From JAIBBD01 sp041390685 (GTDB lineage: Bacteria > Chloroflexota > Dehalococcoidia > UBA2979), in assembly GCA_041390685.1 (NCBI GenBank), contig JAWKPL010000001.1, forward strand, positions 1,426,001 to 1,490,000: a stretch of DNA of 64,000 nt. The letters run 5' to 3'. Positions within the stretch are counted from its first letter, which is position 1, and each line of letters opens with the position of its first letter. The notes under the pieces are model-generated. The model did no database searches and was not told where the DNA came from. It saw nothing but the letters and a program-made list of their open reading frames with translations. Made by a program: the position numbers and the translations under genes. This document shows, in pieces, positions 51,970 through 60,982 of this stretch.

Positions 51970-51986
51970 ACTGACTATCAGTCAGT
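51970..51986. promoter_or_regulatory. TetR-type operator palindrome, site 1
   Basis: ACTGACT-ATC-AGTCAGT, a perfect inverted repeat with 7-bp arms, between the divergent small membrane protein gene and the tetR-type gene. Confidence 0.7.
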
Positions 51987-52002
51987 TACGTGGGAGTGTT
52001 AC

Positions 52003-52015
52003 TGACCAGTGGTCA
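52003..52015. promoter_or_regulatory. TetR-type operator palindrome, site 2
   Basis: TGACC-AGT-GGTCA, a perfect inverted repeat sharing the TGAC..GTCA frame with site 1. Centres are 31 bp apart, about three helical turns, so two dimers could bind on the same face. Confidence 0.65.
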
Positions 52016-52044
52016 TGTGTCAAGTCGCCGCGTAGGATGTCCCG

Positions 52045-52638
52045 GTGACTGCCCCTCGCCGCCGAACACGCCAGCCAGCCGCCGTGCGCCGCGCCGCGCT
52101 TCTTGATGCCGCGATCGACGTGCTGCAGGCGCGCGGTGTGGACGCGGCGACCGTTGAGGAGATCACGGCCGCGGCGGGGGTCAGCAAGGGAAGCTTCTAC
52201 CTGCATTTCAGCTCGAAGGACGCGCTGCTGCATGCGCTTCGCCAGCGCCTCGGCGAAGCGCTCGCGGCCGAGGTCACGGCGCTCGGGCGTCCCGCGCGGA
52301 GACGCGACTGGCCGGCGTTCACTCGCCGTTTCATCCGGCGGGCGGTGGAGGTGCAGGTGGAGCGGGCCGACCTCCACGACCTGCTGACGGCCGTCCCGCA
52401 CGACCACCGGGGTGATGGGGGCGGGGACCCACGCAACCCCGCCGAGCGCGCCCTTGCCGCACTGATCGAGGACGGGGTCGCCGCGGGGGCCTACCGCGTC
52501 GAGGACGTGGAGGCGGCGACGCGACTCATCTTCGCGCTCGTCCATGCGGCCGGTGACTGGGCCTGCGACGACCCGGAGGCGGTCGACCGTGTGGCCGCGG
52601 CGGCGGGGGACCTCACCTTGCGGGCGCTCGAGGCCTGA
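52045..52638 (+). CDS. TetR-family transcriptional regulator
   Basis: A 197-residue regulator. The N-terminal helix-turn-helix reads ALLDAAIDVLQARGVDAATVEEITAAAGVSKGSFYLHFSSKDALL, a standard TetR DNA-binding domain. The C-terminal ligand domain is Ala/Arg-rich and not specific. The start GTG at 52045 lies 30 bp after operator site 2, so autoregulation is likely. Probable targets: itself, the divergent 58-residue membrane protein, and perhaps the convergent MFS gene. Confidence 0.9.
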   Translation: MTAPRRRTRQPAAVRRAALLDAAIDVLQARGVDAATVEEITAAAGVSKGSFYLHFSSKDALLHALRQRLGEALAAEVTALGRPARRRDWPAFTRRFIRRAVEVQVERADLHDLLTAVPHDHRGDGGGDPRNPAERALAALIEDGVAAGAYRVEDVEAATRLIFALVHAAGDWACDDPEAVDRVAAAAGDLTLRALEA

Positions 52639-52653
52639 CGGGACGGCGGCGCG

Positions 52654-53988
52654 TCAGTCGCCGCCCGCCGTGCCGGGCAGCGCCTCGCCCAGCGCCGCCG
52701 GCCTCGGCGCCAGCGCCGCCGCCTCCTGGGCGCGCTCGCGCTCGCGCTCGACCTCGGCCCACAGCGGCCGCCGGATCAGCGCGACCCAGATCGCCCCGCT
52801 GAAGGCGAGGACGCCACAGGCCACCCAGGCTACGGAGTAGCTCCCCGTGCGGTCGAACATGTACCCGGCGAAGAGCGGCGTGATGATGCCGACGGGGGTG
52901 TTCAGCGTCGTCGCCAGCCCGCGGATGGAGGCGAAGCGCGCCGCTCCGAAGTAGTCGGCGATCATCGTCTGCCCGAGGACGACCATCATCGCCTGGCCGA
53001 TGGAGAACGTGACGAAGTAGAAGGGCAGCAGCCACAGCCGGTCCGAACTGAGGGCAGCGAAGATCAGCAGCCCCGTCCCCTGGAGCAGGAACGAGAAGGC
53101 GTACATCCGTTTGCGCCCGAAGGCGTCGCCGAGCCATCCGGTGGAGAACCGCAGCCCGAGCTGGATCGCGCCGTAGAGTCCGCTCAGGGTCGCCGCCGCC
53201 TCGAGGGAGAAGCCGACGTTCTCGAGGTGCGGGATCTGGAGCAGGATCCACGCCACTTGCCAGCCACCCGCCGCCGTGGCCAGCACGAGCAGGTAGAACG
53301 CCGGGGTGTGCAGGGCCTCGCGCACGGAGAGCCCGCTCGAGGCCCAGTTGGCTCCGCTGCCTGCCGGCGGAGCGGCGGCGCCGTCCGGGTGGAGGCCTTC
53401 GTCCTCGGGGTGCTCCTTGAGGAGGAGCGTGAGCGGCAGGCATACGACGGCGATCGCTACCGTCGCGATCAGCAGGGTGGAGCGCCAGCCGACGGCCCCC
53501 ACCATGAAGGCGAGGATGGGTGCGGCGAGGTACCCGGCGCCGTTGCCCGTGTTCAGGATGCCCATGGCCCGACCGCGCTTGCGGACGAACCAGGACATCA
53601 GCACCGCCGAGAACGGGGTCATGGAGGCGAACGTCCCGCCGAGCGCCATGATCAGGCTCGACACGTAGAACATCGGCAGGCTGTGCACCTGCGACAGCAG
53701 GATCAGACCGGCGATCAGGAACGCGAGGCCGCTCAACGCCATCTTGCGAGGGCCGAGCCAGTCCACGAAGAACCCGCTGACGGGAGACAGGAATCCCTGC
53801 TCGAACGTTCGCAGCGAGGAGGCCGCCGCGATCGCGGCGACCGACCATCCCAGCTCCTCGCGCATTGGGGTGATGAAGACGCCGAGCGCGAACACACCCA
53901 CACCGATGGTGAAGAAGTTGCTCACCGCGCCGGCGAGCGCGATGTACCACCCGAGAAAGACCGATCTCTGGCCTGGTAGCCGGCGCAT
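52654..53988 (-). CDS. Major facilitator superfamily transporter
   Basis: A 444-residue protein with twelve predicted helices. VFLGWYIALAGAVSNFFTIGVGVFALGVFITPM and GFFVDWLGPRKM (the loop 2-3 motif) mark the first half; KEHPEDEGLHPDG is in the central loop and STGWLGDAFGRKRM repeats the motif in the second half. It resembles the oxalate/monocarboxylate-type (OFA/MCT) MFS group. The substrate is unknown. It ends 15 bp from the convergent tetR-type gene. Confidence 0.88.
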   Translation of the reverse strand: MRRLPGQRSVFLGWYIALAGAVSNFFTIGVGVFALGVFITPMREELGWSVAAIAAASSLRTFEQGFLSPVSGFFVDWLGPRKMALSGLAFLIAGLILLSQVHSLPMFYVSSLIMALGGTFASMTPFSAVLMSWFVRKRGRAMGILNTGNGAGYLAAPILAFMVGAVGWRSTLLIATVAIAVVCLPLTLLLKEHPEDEGLHPDGAAAPPAGSGANWASSGLSVREALHTPAFYLLVLATAAGGWQVAWILLQIPHLENVGFSLEAAATLSGLYGAIQLGLRFSTGWLGDAFGRKRMYAFSFLLQGTGLLIFAALSSDRLWLLPFYFVTFSIGQAMMVVLGQTMIADYFGAARFASIRGLATTLNTPVGIITPLFAGYMFDRTGSYSVAWVACGVLAFSGAIWVALIRRPLWAEVERERERAQEAAALAPRPAALGEALPGTAGGD

Positions 53989-54081
53989 CGCGCTCCTCGC
54001 TGGGCTCCGTCCGCATCATAGCCGTTATTGCCAGCACCGGGAGCCGGCGGACCTCGGGGGGCGCGGTGGCTCCCCGGTCCC

Positions 54082-54606
54082 TTACACCGCCGAGACGAAC
54101 TCCGCCGCAGTCACGACACTGGCCTGGCGCGGGTAGATCTTCTCGGTGAGCACGCGGTGCACCTCCTCGTCCGCGTCGTCGCAGGCGTCTTTGACCACGA
54201 CGAGGCCGAAGCCGAGGTCCGCGGCCCACCGCAACGTCGAGAGGACGCAGCCGCTGGTGGCGACGCCCATGAGGACGAGCTGGTCGCGCCCTGTCTCGCG
54301 CAGGAGCACGTCGAGGCCGGTAGTGGAGAACGAACCGGCGCGGGTCTTCGTGAGTACGCGCTCGCCCTCGGAGGGCGCAACGCCGGGGTGGATGGCCACG
54401 TCGGGGGATTCGGCCTCGAAGCGTCCGCCCCGGTGGACGACGTGGATGACCGGCACGGAGGCGGCCCGCGCGGCCGCGAGCACGGCCGCTGCACGCTGCA
54501 CCGTACCTTCCGGGTCGCGCGCCACGGTGCCGACGATCCCCTGCTGAAAGTCCATGATCACGACGGCCGCCCGGTCCCGGTCGACCGCGAATGCCTGCTG
54601 TGTCAT
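54082..54606 (-). CDS. Isochorismatase-family cysteine hydrolase
   Basis: A 174-residue protein with the family triad Asp19 (VIMDFQQG), Lys87 (LTKTRAGSF) and Cys120 (GVATSGCVLST, including the cis-peptide pair before the cysteine). Members hydrolyse amides such as nicotinamide or isochorismate-like ethers; the true substrate is unknown. Confidence 0.9.
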   Translation of the reverse strand: MTQQAFAVDRDRAAVVIMDFQQGIVGTVARDPEGTVQRAAAVLAAARAASVPVIHVVHRGGRFEAESPDVAIHPGVAPSEGERVLTKTRAGSFSTTGLDVLLRETGRDQLVLMGVATSGCVLSTLRWAADLGFGLVVVKDACDDADEEVHRVLTEKIYPRQASVVTAAEFVSAV

Positions 54607-54856
54607 CGCTGCTCCTCTTGCACGCGCCGGCTTCCGACGCCGCCATCCTAGCAGGCCCTCATCGGGGCGAGCGGGGGCGTTCGCGCGAGTGGAGGTGATC
54701 TGAGGGGATTACAATCGCCATGTGGACTTCCCGTGAGACGTACGGGGCCGTGGCCGTTCCCGGTATCCACTGCCCAGCGGGCACGGCCCGGCCTCGTGCG
54801 CCTCACGGGGGACATCGCCCTGCGTCTCGGGCGGACGGAGGCCTTCCCGGCGTAGC

Positions 54857-56311
54857 ATGGGTTACATGCGTGATGCCGCCGCCCTCAACAAGCGCTGCCC
54901 CGCCTGTGGCCGCGTCCTGCGGGGCGACAGCCTCCGCTGCGGCTACTGCCTCACGGAGGTGCGCGACGTGCCCGCGGACGCCGCGGCTCCTGCGGTGGCG
55001 GCGGGCGTGGAACCCGGGCCAGCGCGGCGTCTCGCGACGTCCGGGTGGCGGCGCGTCCGCGCGGCCCCGCGCTGGCTCCTCCTGCTCACGGCGGCGGTGC
55101 TAGTGGTTGGCGGCTGGTACGCCTACCAGTCGCTGAAGCCGGAGCGCACACTGGCGCTTCCCGCCTCGACGGCGCGCACGCTTCCCCGCGGTCCGGAGGT
55201 GTGGGCGGCGCCCGCCGGTGATGCGGGAAACACCCGCAGCACGGCCGCCCGCCTCGACGTGTCTGGCGCGACGGTGGCGTGGCAGACGGACCTCGGAGTG
55301 ACCGTCTCGGGCGAGCCTGTGGCGGACGCGGAACACCTCTACGTGGCGACGGTGGACAATCGCGTGCTGGCGCTGCGCTTGAGCGACGGCAGCCCGGTAT
55401 GGAGCTTCGAAGCGCCGGTCCCGATTGGCGACTCCCCGCTGGTCGATGCCGGCCGGGTGATCGTCACCACCCGCCGCGGCGACGTGGTGAGCCTCGATGC
55501 CGCAACGGGGGCCGTCGTGTGGGAGTCTCGCCTTGCAACGAACTTCTACAACGCCGCGTCGCTGAGCGACGGGGTGGTGTACGCCTTCGGCGCGCGCCGC
55601 GAGGTGTTCGGGCTGGCCGCCGAGGACGGTGCGTCGCTGTGGACGATCGGGACCGGGTCCGACTGGGCGACCGAGCCGGCGCTGATCCTTCCCCGCAGCG
55701 TGGTGGTCGCCACGTCCGACCGGGTGAAGCTGTACGACCGCGTGCATGGCTCGCTGACGCTCGAGTACCCGCATGGCCGTGTGATCGGCCTCGCGCATGC
55801 CGATGACCACGTGATCTCCGTGTCCGCGAACTTCATCGCCGCGGTCGACCCGAGCGCGAAGCTGCCCTGGTGGTGGGGGGCGCGAGGCGTGTGGTTCGAC
55901 CTGTGGGTGTGGGGCCTTGCGCCGGAGCCACCGCGCGCCGGGCTGCGCTGGCTGCACGACCTGCGTCCCACGGCCCGGGGGCCGCAGACGAGCATCCCGG
56001 AGGTCTTCCCTCCGGCCCTCGGCGGGGGTCTCGCCGTAGTCGCGACCGACCAGGGCGTGGCGAGGGCGTTCGACGTCCGGTCGGGCGAGGAACGCTGGCG
56101 CATCGAGACGGATGCAGTCACCGGCCCGCCGGTGATCACGCCGGACGGGCTCGTCCTGCCGGTGCGCGACGGGCTGGCGCTCCACGCGCTGGAGGACGGC
56201 ACCGAACGCGCTCGTCTCGCGCTGTCGGCGTCCAGCCGCCGGTCGCTGGTCGTCACCTCGAACGGGGCATTCCTCGTGGACCGTCAGGGGCGCATCACCG
56301 GCGTCCGTTGA
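54857..56311 (+). CDS. Membrane-anchored PQQ-like beta-propeller with zinc ribbon
   Basis: A 484-residue protein. Residues about 14-31 hold a zinc ribbon (CPACG, CGYC), about 70-92 one membrane helix (WLLLLTAAVLVVGGWYAY), and about 120-484 a beta-propeller with repeated PQQ-like blades (LYVATVDNRVLALRLSDGSPVWSF, GDVVSLDAATGAVVWES, GVARAFDVRSGEERWRI). The cytoplasmic ribbon and outside propeller suggest a sensor or assembly factor of the BamB type; no cofactor site is evident. The start could be the ATG three codons later. Confidence 0.8.
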   Translation: MGYMRDAAALNKRCPACGRVLRGDSLRCGYCLTEVRDVPADAAAPAVAAGVEPGPARRLATSGWRRVRAAPRWLLLLTAAVLVVGGWYAYQSLKPERTLALPASTARTLPRGPEVWAAPAGDAGNTRSTAARLDVSGATVAWQTDLGVTVSGEPVADAEHLYVATVDNRVLALRLSDGSPVWSFEAPVPIGDSPLVDAGRVIVTTRRGDVVSLDAATGAVVWESRLATNFYNAASLSDGVVYAFGARREVFGLAAEDGASLWTIGTGSDWATEPALILPRSVVVATSDRVKLYDRVHGSLTLEYPHGRVIGLAHADDHVISVSANFIAAVDPSAKLPWWWGARGVWFDLWVWGLAPEPPRAGLRWLHDLRPTARGPQTSIPEVFPPALGGGLAVVATDQGVARAFDVRSGEERWRIETDAVTGPPVITPDGLVLPVRDGLALHALEDGTERARLALSASSRRSLVVTSNGAFLVDRQGRITGVR

Positions 56312-56329
56312 GGCGCACGCTCACGAGAT

Positions 56330-56380
56330 GTTAACCGTCCGCCTGCTCGCCCGTTAACGCTGCGCCGAAGTCGCGTTAAC
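56330..56380. promoter_or_regulatory. GTTAAC repeats upstream of the PhoX-like gene
   Basis: Three GTTAAC hexamers at 56330, 56353 and 56375 (23 and 22 bp apart) with a related GTAAC at 56395. They lie 74-124 bp before the PhoX-like start, one site per two helical turns. They resemble PhoP/PhoB-type direct repeats in spacing, but the exact Pho box of this phylum is not known. Confidence 0.45.
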
Positions 56381-56453
56381 GCGTCGCCTCCACCGTAACG
56401 CGGTGGCCACTCCCCGCGGCCATCCACAACACGGTCGAGGTGCAGGAGGGCAC

Positions 56454-58460
56454 GTGACGACGTCCGAGCGCAGTCAGCAGGAATCCCAGCCGATCGAGCT
56501 GGTGGAGTGGCCGCGGGACTTGATCCCGAACCGGTGCATCTGGAAGTGCGGGGCGGCCTGCTTCCACGAGGCTCCGAACGAGCGCCACGGGCGCGACAGC
56601 ATGGAGGACATCATCCGCCGGCGGATCAGCCGCCGCGGACTGCTGCGGGGCATGGCCGCTGCCGCCGTCCCGTTCGTTGCCGCCGCGACGCCTCTCGGAT
56701 CCGCGCTGCTCGGCCCGTCGCCCCTTGTTCCCCAGACGGCGGCGGCGGCGGATCCCGCCACCGGACTCGGCTTCACGCCGCTTACGCTGCACACCGCCGA
56801 TAGCGTCGTGGTGCCCTCGGGCTACTCGACGAAGGTGCTCCTCCGCTGGGGTGACCCGTTGTTCTACGGCGTCCCGAGGATGACGCCGGACAACATCTCG
56901 GCCGAGTTGCAGGCGATGACCTTCGGCTACAACTGCGACCTCAACGTCCTCTTCCCCCTCGAAGACTCCGCGGGCGGCCTCATGGTGGTCAACCACGAGT
57001 ACACCGAGGGCGCTCGGATGTTCCGCGAGTACACTCCGGCGACGGCGACACGGGAGCAGGTCGACGTTGAGCTTGCCGCGCACGGCATCACCGTCGTGGA
57101 GCTCACGCGCTCCGGCAACAGCTGGGGCGTGAACCGCCTCTCCCCGTACAACCGCCGCGTCACAGGTACCACGCACATGGAGATCACCGGGCCGCTGCGC
57201 GGGCACGCGTCGATGCAGACCCAGGCGGACCCGACGGGCACCGCCGTCTCCGGCATGCTCAACAACTGCGCCGGTGGACGCACGCTGTGGGGTACCGTCC
57301 TCACCGCCGAGGAGAACTTCCACCAGTACTTTGGGAACGGCGACGCGCTGCCCGACGGCCCGCAGAAGACGATGAACAAGCGCTACGGCGTCCCCGGGAA
57401 GACCTCGGAGCGGCAGTGGGAGCGCCTCTACTCGCGCTTTGACGCCGCCGCCGAGCCGAACGAAGTCAACCGCTTCGGCTTCATGGTCGAGATCGACCCG
57501 TACGACCCTACGTACGTGCCGAAGAAGCGCACGGCCCTCGGCCGCTTCAAGCATGAGGCGGCTTCGGTGGTGCTCACCCACTCCGGCCAGGTCGCCGTCT
57601 ACTCTGGCGACGACGAGCGCTTCGACTACCTCTACAAGTTCGTCACGAAGGATCACTACTCGCCGTACTCGCGGAAGGCCAACTTCGACCTGCTCGACGA
57701 GGGCACGCTGTACGTCGCGCGCTTCTACGACGACGGCACCGGGGAGTGGATCCCCCTCGACCCGGCGCAGCGCAGCGAGCTCGGCTCGTGGACTGTGGCG
57801 GACATCTGCCTGAACACTCGCGGCGCTGCCGACGCGGTGCAGGCGACGCCGATGGACCGCCCGGAGGACGTGGAGGTCAACGCGCAGAACAACCGCGTCT
57901 ACATGGTGTGCACGAACAACTCGAACCGCACCGCGGAGCAGGTCGACGCGGCGAACCCGCGGGCGAAGAACACCGCCGGTCATATCATCGAGATTGACCC
58001 GAAGGGCGGTGACCACGGTTCGACCCGGTTCGCGTGGTCCATCTTCATGCTGTGTGGCGACCCGGCCGACCCGGGCACGTACTTCGCGGGTTACGACAAG
58101 AGCCAGGTCAGCGCCATCGGCGCCCCGGACAACGTCGCCTTCGACAGCCGGGGGAACCTCTGGATCGCCACGGACGGCCAGTTCAACGCCATCAAGCGCA
58201 ACGACTCCGTCTTCGCCGTGCCGGTCCAGGGGCCGGACCGCGGCTATCTGCGCGCCTTCCTCAACTCGCCTTCGGGCAGCGAGGTCTGCGGGCCCGAGTT
58301 CAGCGCGGACGGCAAAGCGTTCTTCGTGAACATCCAGCACCCCGGCGAGAACGGGAAGGGTCCCAACGACCCGCAGAGCCTGTGGCCTGACGGCGTCTGG
58401 CCGGCGCTCCCGAGCCTGGTAGTGGTAACGAAGAACGACGGGGGCCCGATCGGGGCCTGA
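56454..58460 (+). CDS. phoX: PhoX-like phosphatase (DUF839), Tat-exported
   Basis: A 668-residue protein starting at the GTG at 56454 after AGGAGGG. It has an unusually long 58-residue N-region with three cysteines (CIWKCGAAC) and then a twin-arginine signal (ISRRGLLRGMAAAAVPF, Arg60-Arg61). The rest matches the PhoX/DUF839 beta-propeller: VVNHEYTEGARMF, NNCAGGRTLWGTVLTAEENFH, GRFKHEAASVVL, RPEDVEVN and PDNVAFDSRGNLWIATDG are family landmarks of the Fe/Ca-binding phosphatase. It would act outside the membrane, releasing phosphate from organic esters. Confidence 0.88.
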   Translation: MTTSERSQQESQPIELVEWPRDLIPNRCIWKCGAACFHEAPNERHGRDSMEDIIRRRISRRGLLRGMAAAAVPFVAAATPLGSALLGPSPLVPQTAAAADPATGLGFTPLTLHTADSVVVPSGYSTKVLLRWGDPLFYGVPRMTPDNISAELQAMTFGYNCDLNVLFPLEDSAGGLMVVNHEYTEGARMFREYTPATATREQVDVELAAHGITVVELTRSGNSWGVNRLSPYNRRVTGTTHMEITGPLRGHASMQTQADPTGTAVSGMLNNCAGGRTLWGTVLTAEENFHQYFGNGDALPDGPQKTMNKRYGVPGKTSERQWERLYSRFDAAAEPNEVNRFGFMVEIDPYDPTYVPKKRTALGRFKHEAASVVLTHSGQVAVYSGDDERFDYLYKFVTKDHYSPYSRKANFDLLDEGTLYVARFYDDGTGEWIPLDPAQRSELGSWTVADICLNTRGAADAVQATPMDRPEDVEVNAQNNRVYMVCTNNSNRTAEQVDAANPRAKNTAGHIIEIDPKGGDHGSTRFAWSIFMLCGDPADPGTYFAGYDKSQVSAIGAPDNVAFDSRGNLWIATDGQFNAIKRNDSVFAVPVQGPDRGYLRAFLNSPSGSEVCGPEFSADGKAFFVNIQHPGENGKGPNDPQSLWPDGVWPALPSLVVVTKNDGGPIGA

Positions 58461-58470
58461 GCAGAGACGA

Positions 58471-59466
58471 CTACTTCCGCCGGGGCCGGTCTCCCCCGTC
58501 CGGCCCTCCGCCCGCGAGCGCCGCTTCCCGGCGCTCGCGGTGCGTGACGGGCGGATCTACCTCGACGGTCAGGCGCGCCTCGGCGGGGCCGCCGACCCGG
58601 GCGACGATGAAGTCGACCGCCAGCGCGACCAGCACCCCGACCATGAGGTCGAAGAAGTAGTGCTCGGCGAGGTGCATCAGCGACACCGCCATCAGCGCCG
58701 AGTAGGCGAGGAAGACCGGCGCCACGGAGGGGAAGACGCGCCGCACCCAGAGGTACGCCGCGAAGGTCACGGCCATATGGATGGATGGCACCGCAGCGAC
58801 GACGTTCGGCTCGCCGAGCGCAGAGTAGAGCGTGCGGTACGTCTCGGCGTCCATCGACCCGCCCACGAACTCCATCACGCGGTAGACAGGCCCGATGTGC
58901 CCGTACTGCGAGGCGAGCCACGGCGGCGCCGTGGGCACGAGGTAGAAGCACACGAGGCCGATGTAGTTCACGGCCAGCAGCATCACGATGTAGCGGGAGA
59001 AGAGTGGCCGGCGCCACACGTAGATGGCGCCCGCGAGCGCGTGCGGGACGACGAAGAACGACCAGTGCACCTGCGTCGCGATCACATCGAAGACTCCCAC
59101 CTTCGAAGGGGAGAAGAACTTCGACTGCAGCCAGACCACGGGCTCCTGGCCTCGGAAGACCCACTCGTCGAAGCGGATCACGTACTCCATGTGCACCGGG
59201 AAGGCGAACTCGTCCGCCCCGGCTCGCAGCAGTGTGTAGACGAAGAGGCCGGCCACGTAAAAGAACCACCAGCGGCGCGCGCCGTGTCGCAGGTCGGGTG
59301 CCCAGATCGCGGCGGTGACCGCGAGGAGAGCCCACGCCATCCATTCGTGCTCGTACCAGGTCCGGGTCGCGAGTGAGAGCGCGAGCGGCACGAGCAGCGC
59401 CCACTGCGCCGCGTGGACGACCCGCGGCAGGGCCGTCTCGGGACGTCGGGAGGTCAAAGAGAGCAT
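58471..59466 (-). CDS. PAP2-superfamily membrane phosphatase/transferase (Aur1-like)
   Basis: A 331-residue protein with about seven helices and the PAP2 phosphate-binding motifs: YLVPTAPPWLAS, AAVPSIHMAVTFA (His) and LAEHYFFDLMVGVL (His/Asp). This pattern matches the inositolphosphorylceramide-synthase or Aur1-like subgroup rather than small undecaprenyl phosphatases. It may transfer or remove a phosphate head group in envelope lipids. It diverges by 39 bp from an LPG-synthase-like membrane protein gene. Confidence 0.85.
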   Translation of the reverse strand: MLSLTSRRPETALPRVVHAAQWALLVPLALSLATRTWYEHEWMAWALLAVTAAIWAPDLRHGARRWWFFYVAGLFVYTLLRAGADEFAFPVHMEYVIRFDEWVFRGQEPVVWLQSKFFSPSKVGVFDVIATQVHWSFFVVPHALAGAIYVWRRPLFSRYIVMLLAVNYIGLVCFYLVPTAPPWLASQYGHIGPVYRVMEFVGGSMDAETYRTLYSALGEPNVVAAVPSIHMAVTFAAYLWVRRVFPSVAPVFLAYSALMAVSLMHLAEHYFFDLMVGVLVALAVDFIVARVGGPAEARLTVEVDPPVTHRERREAALAGGGPDGGDRPRRK

Positions 59467-59505
59467 CCCTTACACTACATCCAGACGCTCGGAGTGGACT
59501 AGCAC

Positions 59506-60516
59506 GTGACCCTCCTGCATGACTCCGCCCCCGGTCCGCGCCTGACCCGCACGATCGTATCGCCACGCGCGATGCTTCGTCTGGCGATTGGCATTGCGAT
59601 CTCCATCGGCTCCGTGTGGCTGCTGCTGCTGGCGGTCGACGAACGGGCGAGCGTCGACATCCTGCGCAGCGCCAACCGCGCTCTCGTGGGCCTCGCGGTG
59701 ACGTGCCTGTTCGTCTCGATCGCCGCCAAGATCGCGCGGTGGCGGGCGCTGCTGCCACCCCGCGGCGCCTCGTTCACGAGGCTGTACGGCATCCTCCACA
59801 TCAGCATGCTCATCAACAACGTGCTCCCGCTGCGCCTGGGCGACGCGGTGCGGGCGGCGATGACCGCACGCGGCCAGGGCATCCGTCTCACGCACGTCGT
59901 CTCCTCGATGGTCGCGGAGCGGGTGCTCGATGCGGCGACGCTCATCGTGTGCTTCCTCCTCGTGACACCGTTCCTGCCCTACAGTCCGTTCCGACTCGAC
60001 GTGACGCGCGTGCTGTTCCCGGCGGCGGCCATCGCCGGGGGAGGCGCACTCCTCGTTGGGGGCGCCCTGCTCCTGCGTCGTCGCGCGGGGGGCCTGTGGG
60101 CACGCTGGTCGCCGGCGCTGCTCGCCCTCGCGGACAGCTGGCGGCGGGTGCTCTCGACCGAGGGTTGGACGATCTGGGCGTGGTCGGCGCTCGCCTGGAC
60201 GACGGCGTTCGCGATCAACTTCGTGCTGTTCCGCGCCCTCGATATCCACGTATCGCCGGCGGTCGCGATCATCCTCGGCTGCAGCACCAACCTTGCGATG
60301 CTCGTCCCGTCGTCCCCGGCGCAGATCGGCGTCTATCACGCCGCCGCCACGCTCACGCTGGTTGCTTTTGGCGTGGACCGCAGCGTTGCCGTCAGCTTCA
60401 GCGTGCTGTCGCACCTCGTGAACGTCGTGCCTGTGAGCCTGGTCGGCGCCGGCTTCCTCGTCGCCGAGCTGATTGTGCGCCGCCCCCGCCGGCAGGTCGT
60501 CGAGGCGACCGACTAG
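59506..60516 (+). CDS. Lysylphosphatidylglycerol synthase-like membrane protein
   Basis: A 336-residue protein of the UPF0104/LPG_synthase_TM family, with about eight helices: ISMLINNVLPLRLGDAVRAAMT (conserved NxxLP..GDxxR motif) and LVPSSPAQIGVYHAAATLTL (conserved PSSPGxIG-type motif). The C-terminal synthase domain of MprF is absent, so it is more likely a lipid flippase-like or carrier protein. The start GTG at 59506 has GGAG eleven bases upstream. Confidence 0.85.
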   Translation: MTLLHDSAPGPRLTRTIVSPRAMLRLAIGIAISIGSVWLLLLAVDERASVDILRSANRALVGLAVTCLFVSIAAKIARWRALLPPRGASFTRLYGILHISMLINNVLPLRLGDAVRAAMTARGQGIRLTHVVSSMVAERVLDAATLIVCFLLVTPFLPYSPFRLDVTRVLFPAAAIAGGGALLVGGALLLRRRAGGLWARWSPALLALADSWRRVLSTEGWTIWAWSALAWTTAFAINFVLFRALDIHVSPAVAIILGCSTNLAMLVPSSPAQIGVYHAAATLTLVAFGVDRSVAVSFSVLSHLVNVVPVSLVGAGFLVAELIVRRPRRQVVEATD

Positions 60517-60947
60517 CCGGTCGCACGCCCGTCCGTCAGCCGGCGGTACGCCCGCATGTAGCGCCGGAGGCGCTCGACCGCCCGCTCGTCCAGATCGCGC
60601 AGCCGCGTGAGCGTCATGTTGTCCTCGAGGTCCGCGAGCTTCACGCGGCGCGCCAGCGCATCGCCGTCCACGCGCTCGATGAACGTCTCGTACGTCTCGT
60701 CCTCGCGCCGCGTCAGGAAGCCGACCGCCCGCACCACCGCCTCGTCGAACCCGGCTGCGCGCAGATCGTTGAGCGTCGTGGGGCTGTCCTCGACGACGTC
60801 GTGCAGCACCGCCACGAGGCGCTCTTCGGGGGTCGACACCCGCGCCATCACGCGCAGCGGGTGCAGGATATACGGCTGGCCGGCCTTGTCGACCTGCCCC
60901 CGGTGCGCCTCGACGGCGATCGCCAGCGCCGTGTCGAGGTCGCTCAT
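60513..60947 (-). CDS. HD-domain hydrolase (MESH1/SpoT-like)
   Basis: A 144-residue HD-domain protein: AIAVEAHRGQVDKAGQPYILHPLRVM (His15, His29), VAVLHDVVEDSPTTL (His49-Asp50) and VKLADLEDNMTLTR near the end. This arrangement is the RelA/SpoT hydrolase fold without a synthetase domain, as in MESH1-like small alarmone hydrolases, though the substrate is not proven. The start at 60947 fits the family; the longer frame upstream is Arg-rich. Its stop overlaps the convergent gene by four bases. Confidence 0.88.
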   Translation of the reverse strand: MSDLDTALAIAVEAHRGQVDKAGQPYILHPLRVMARVSTPEERLVAVLHDVVEDSPTTLNDLRAAGFDEAVVRAVGFLTRREDETYETFIERVDGDALARRVKLADLEDNMTLTRLRDLDERAVERLRRYMRAYRRLTDGRATG

Positions 60948-60982
60948 CGGGCGATCACCGGGCGGTGGAGGCGCTCGACGGC

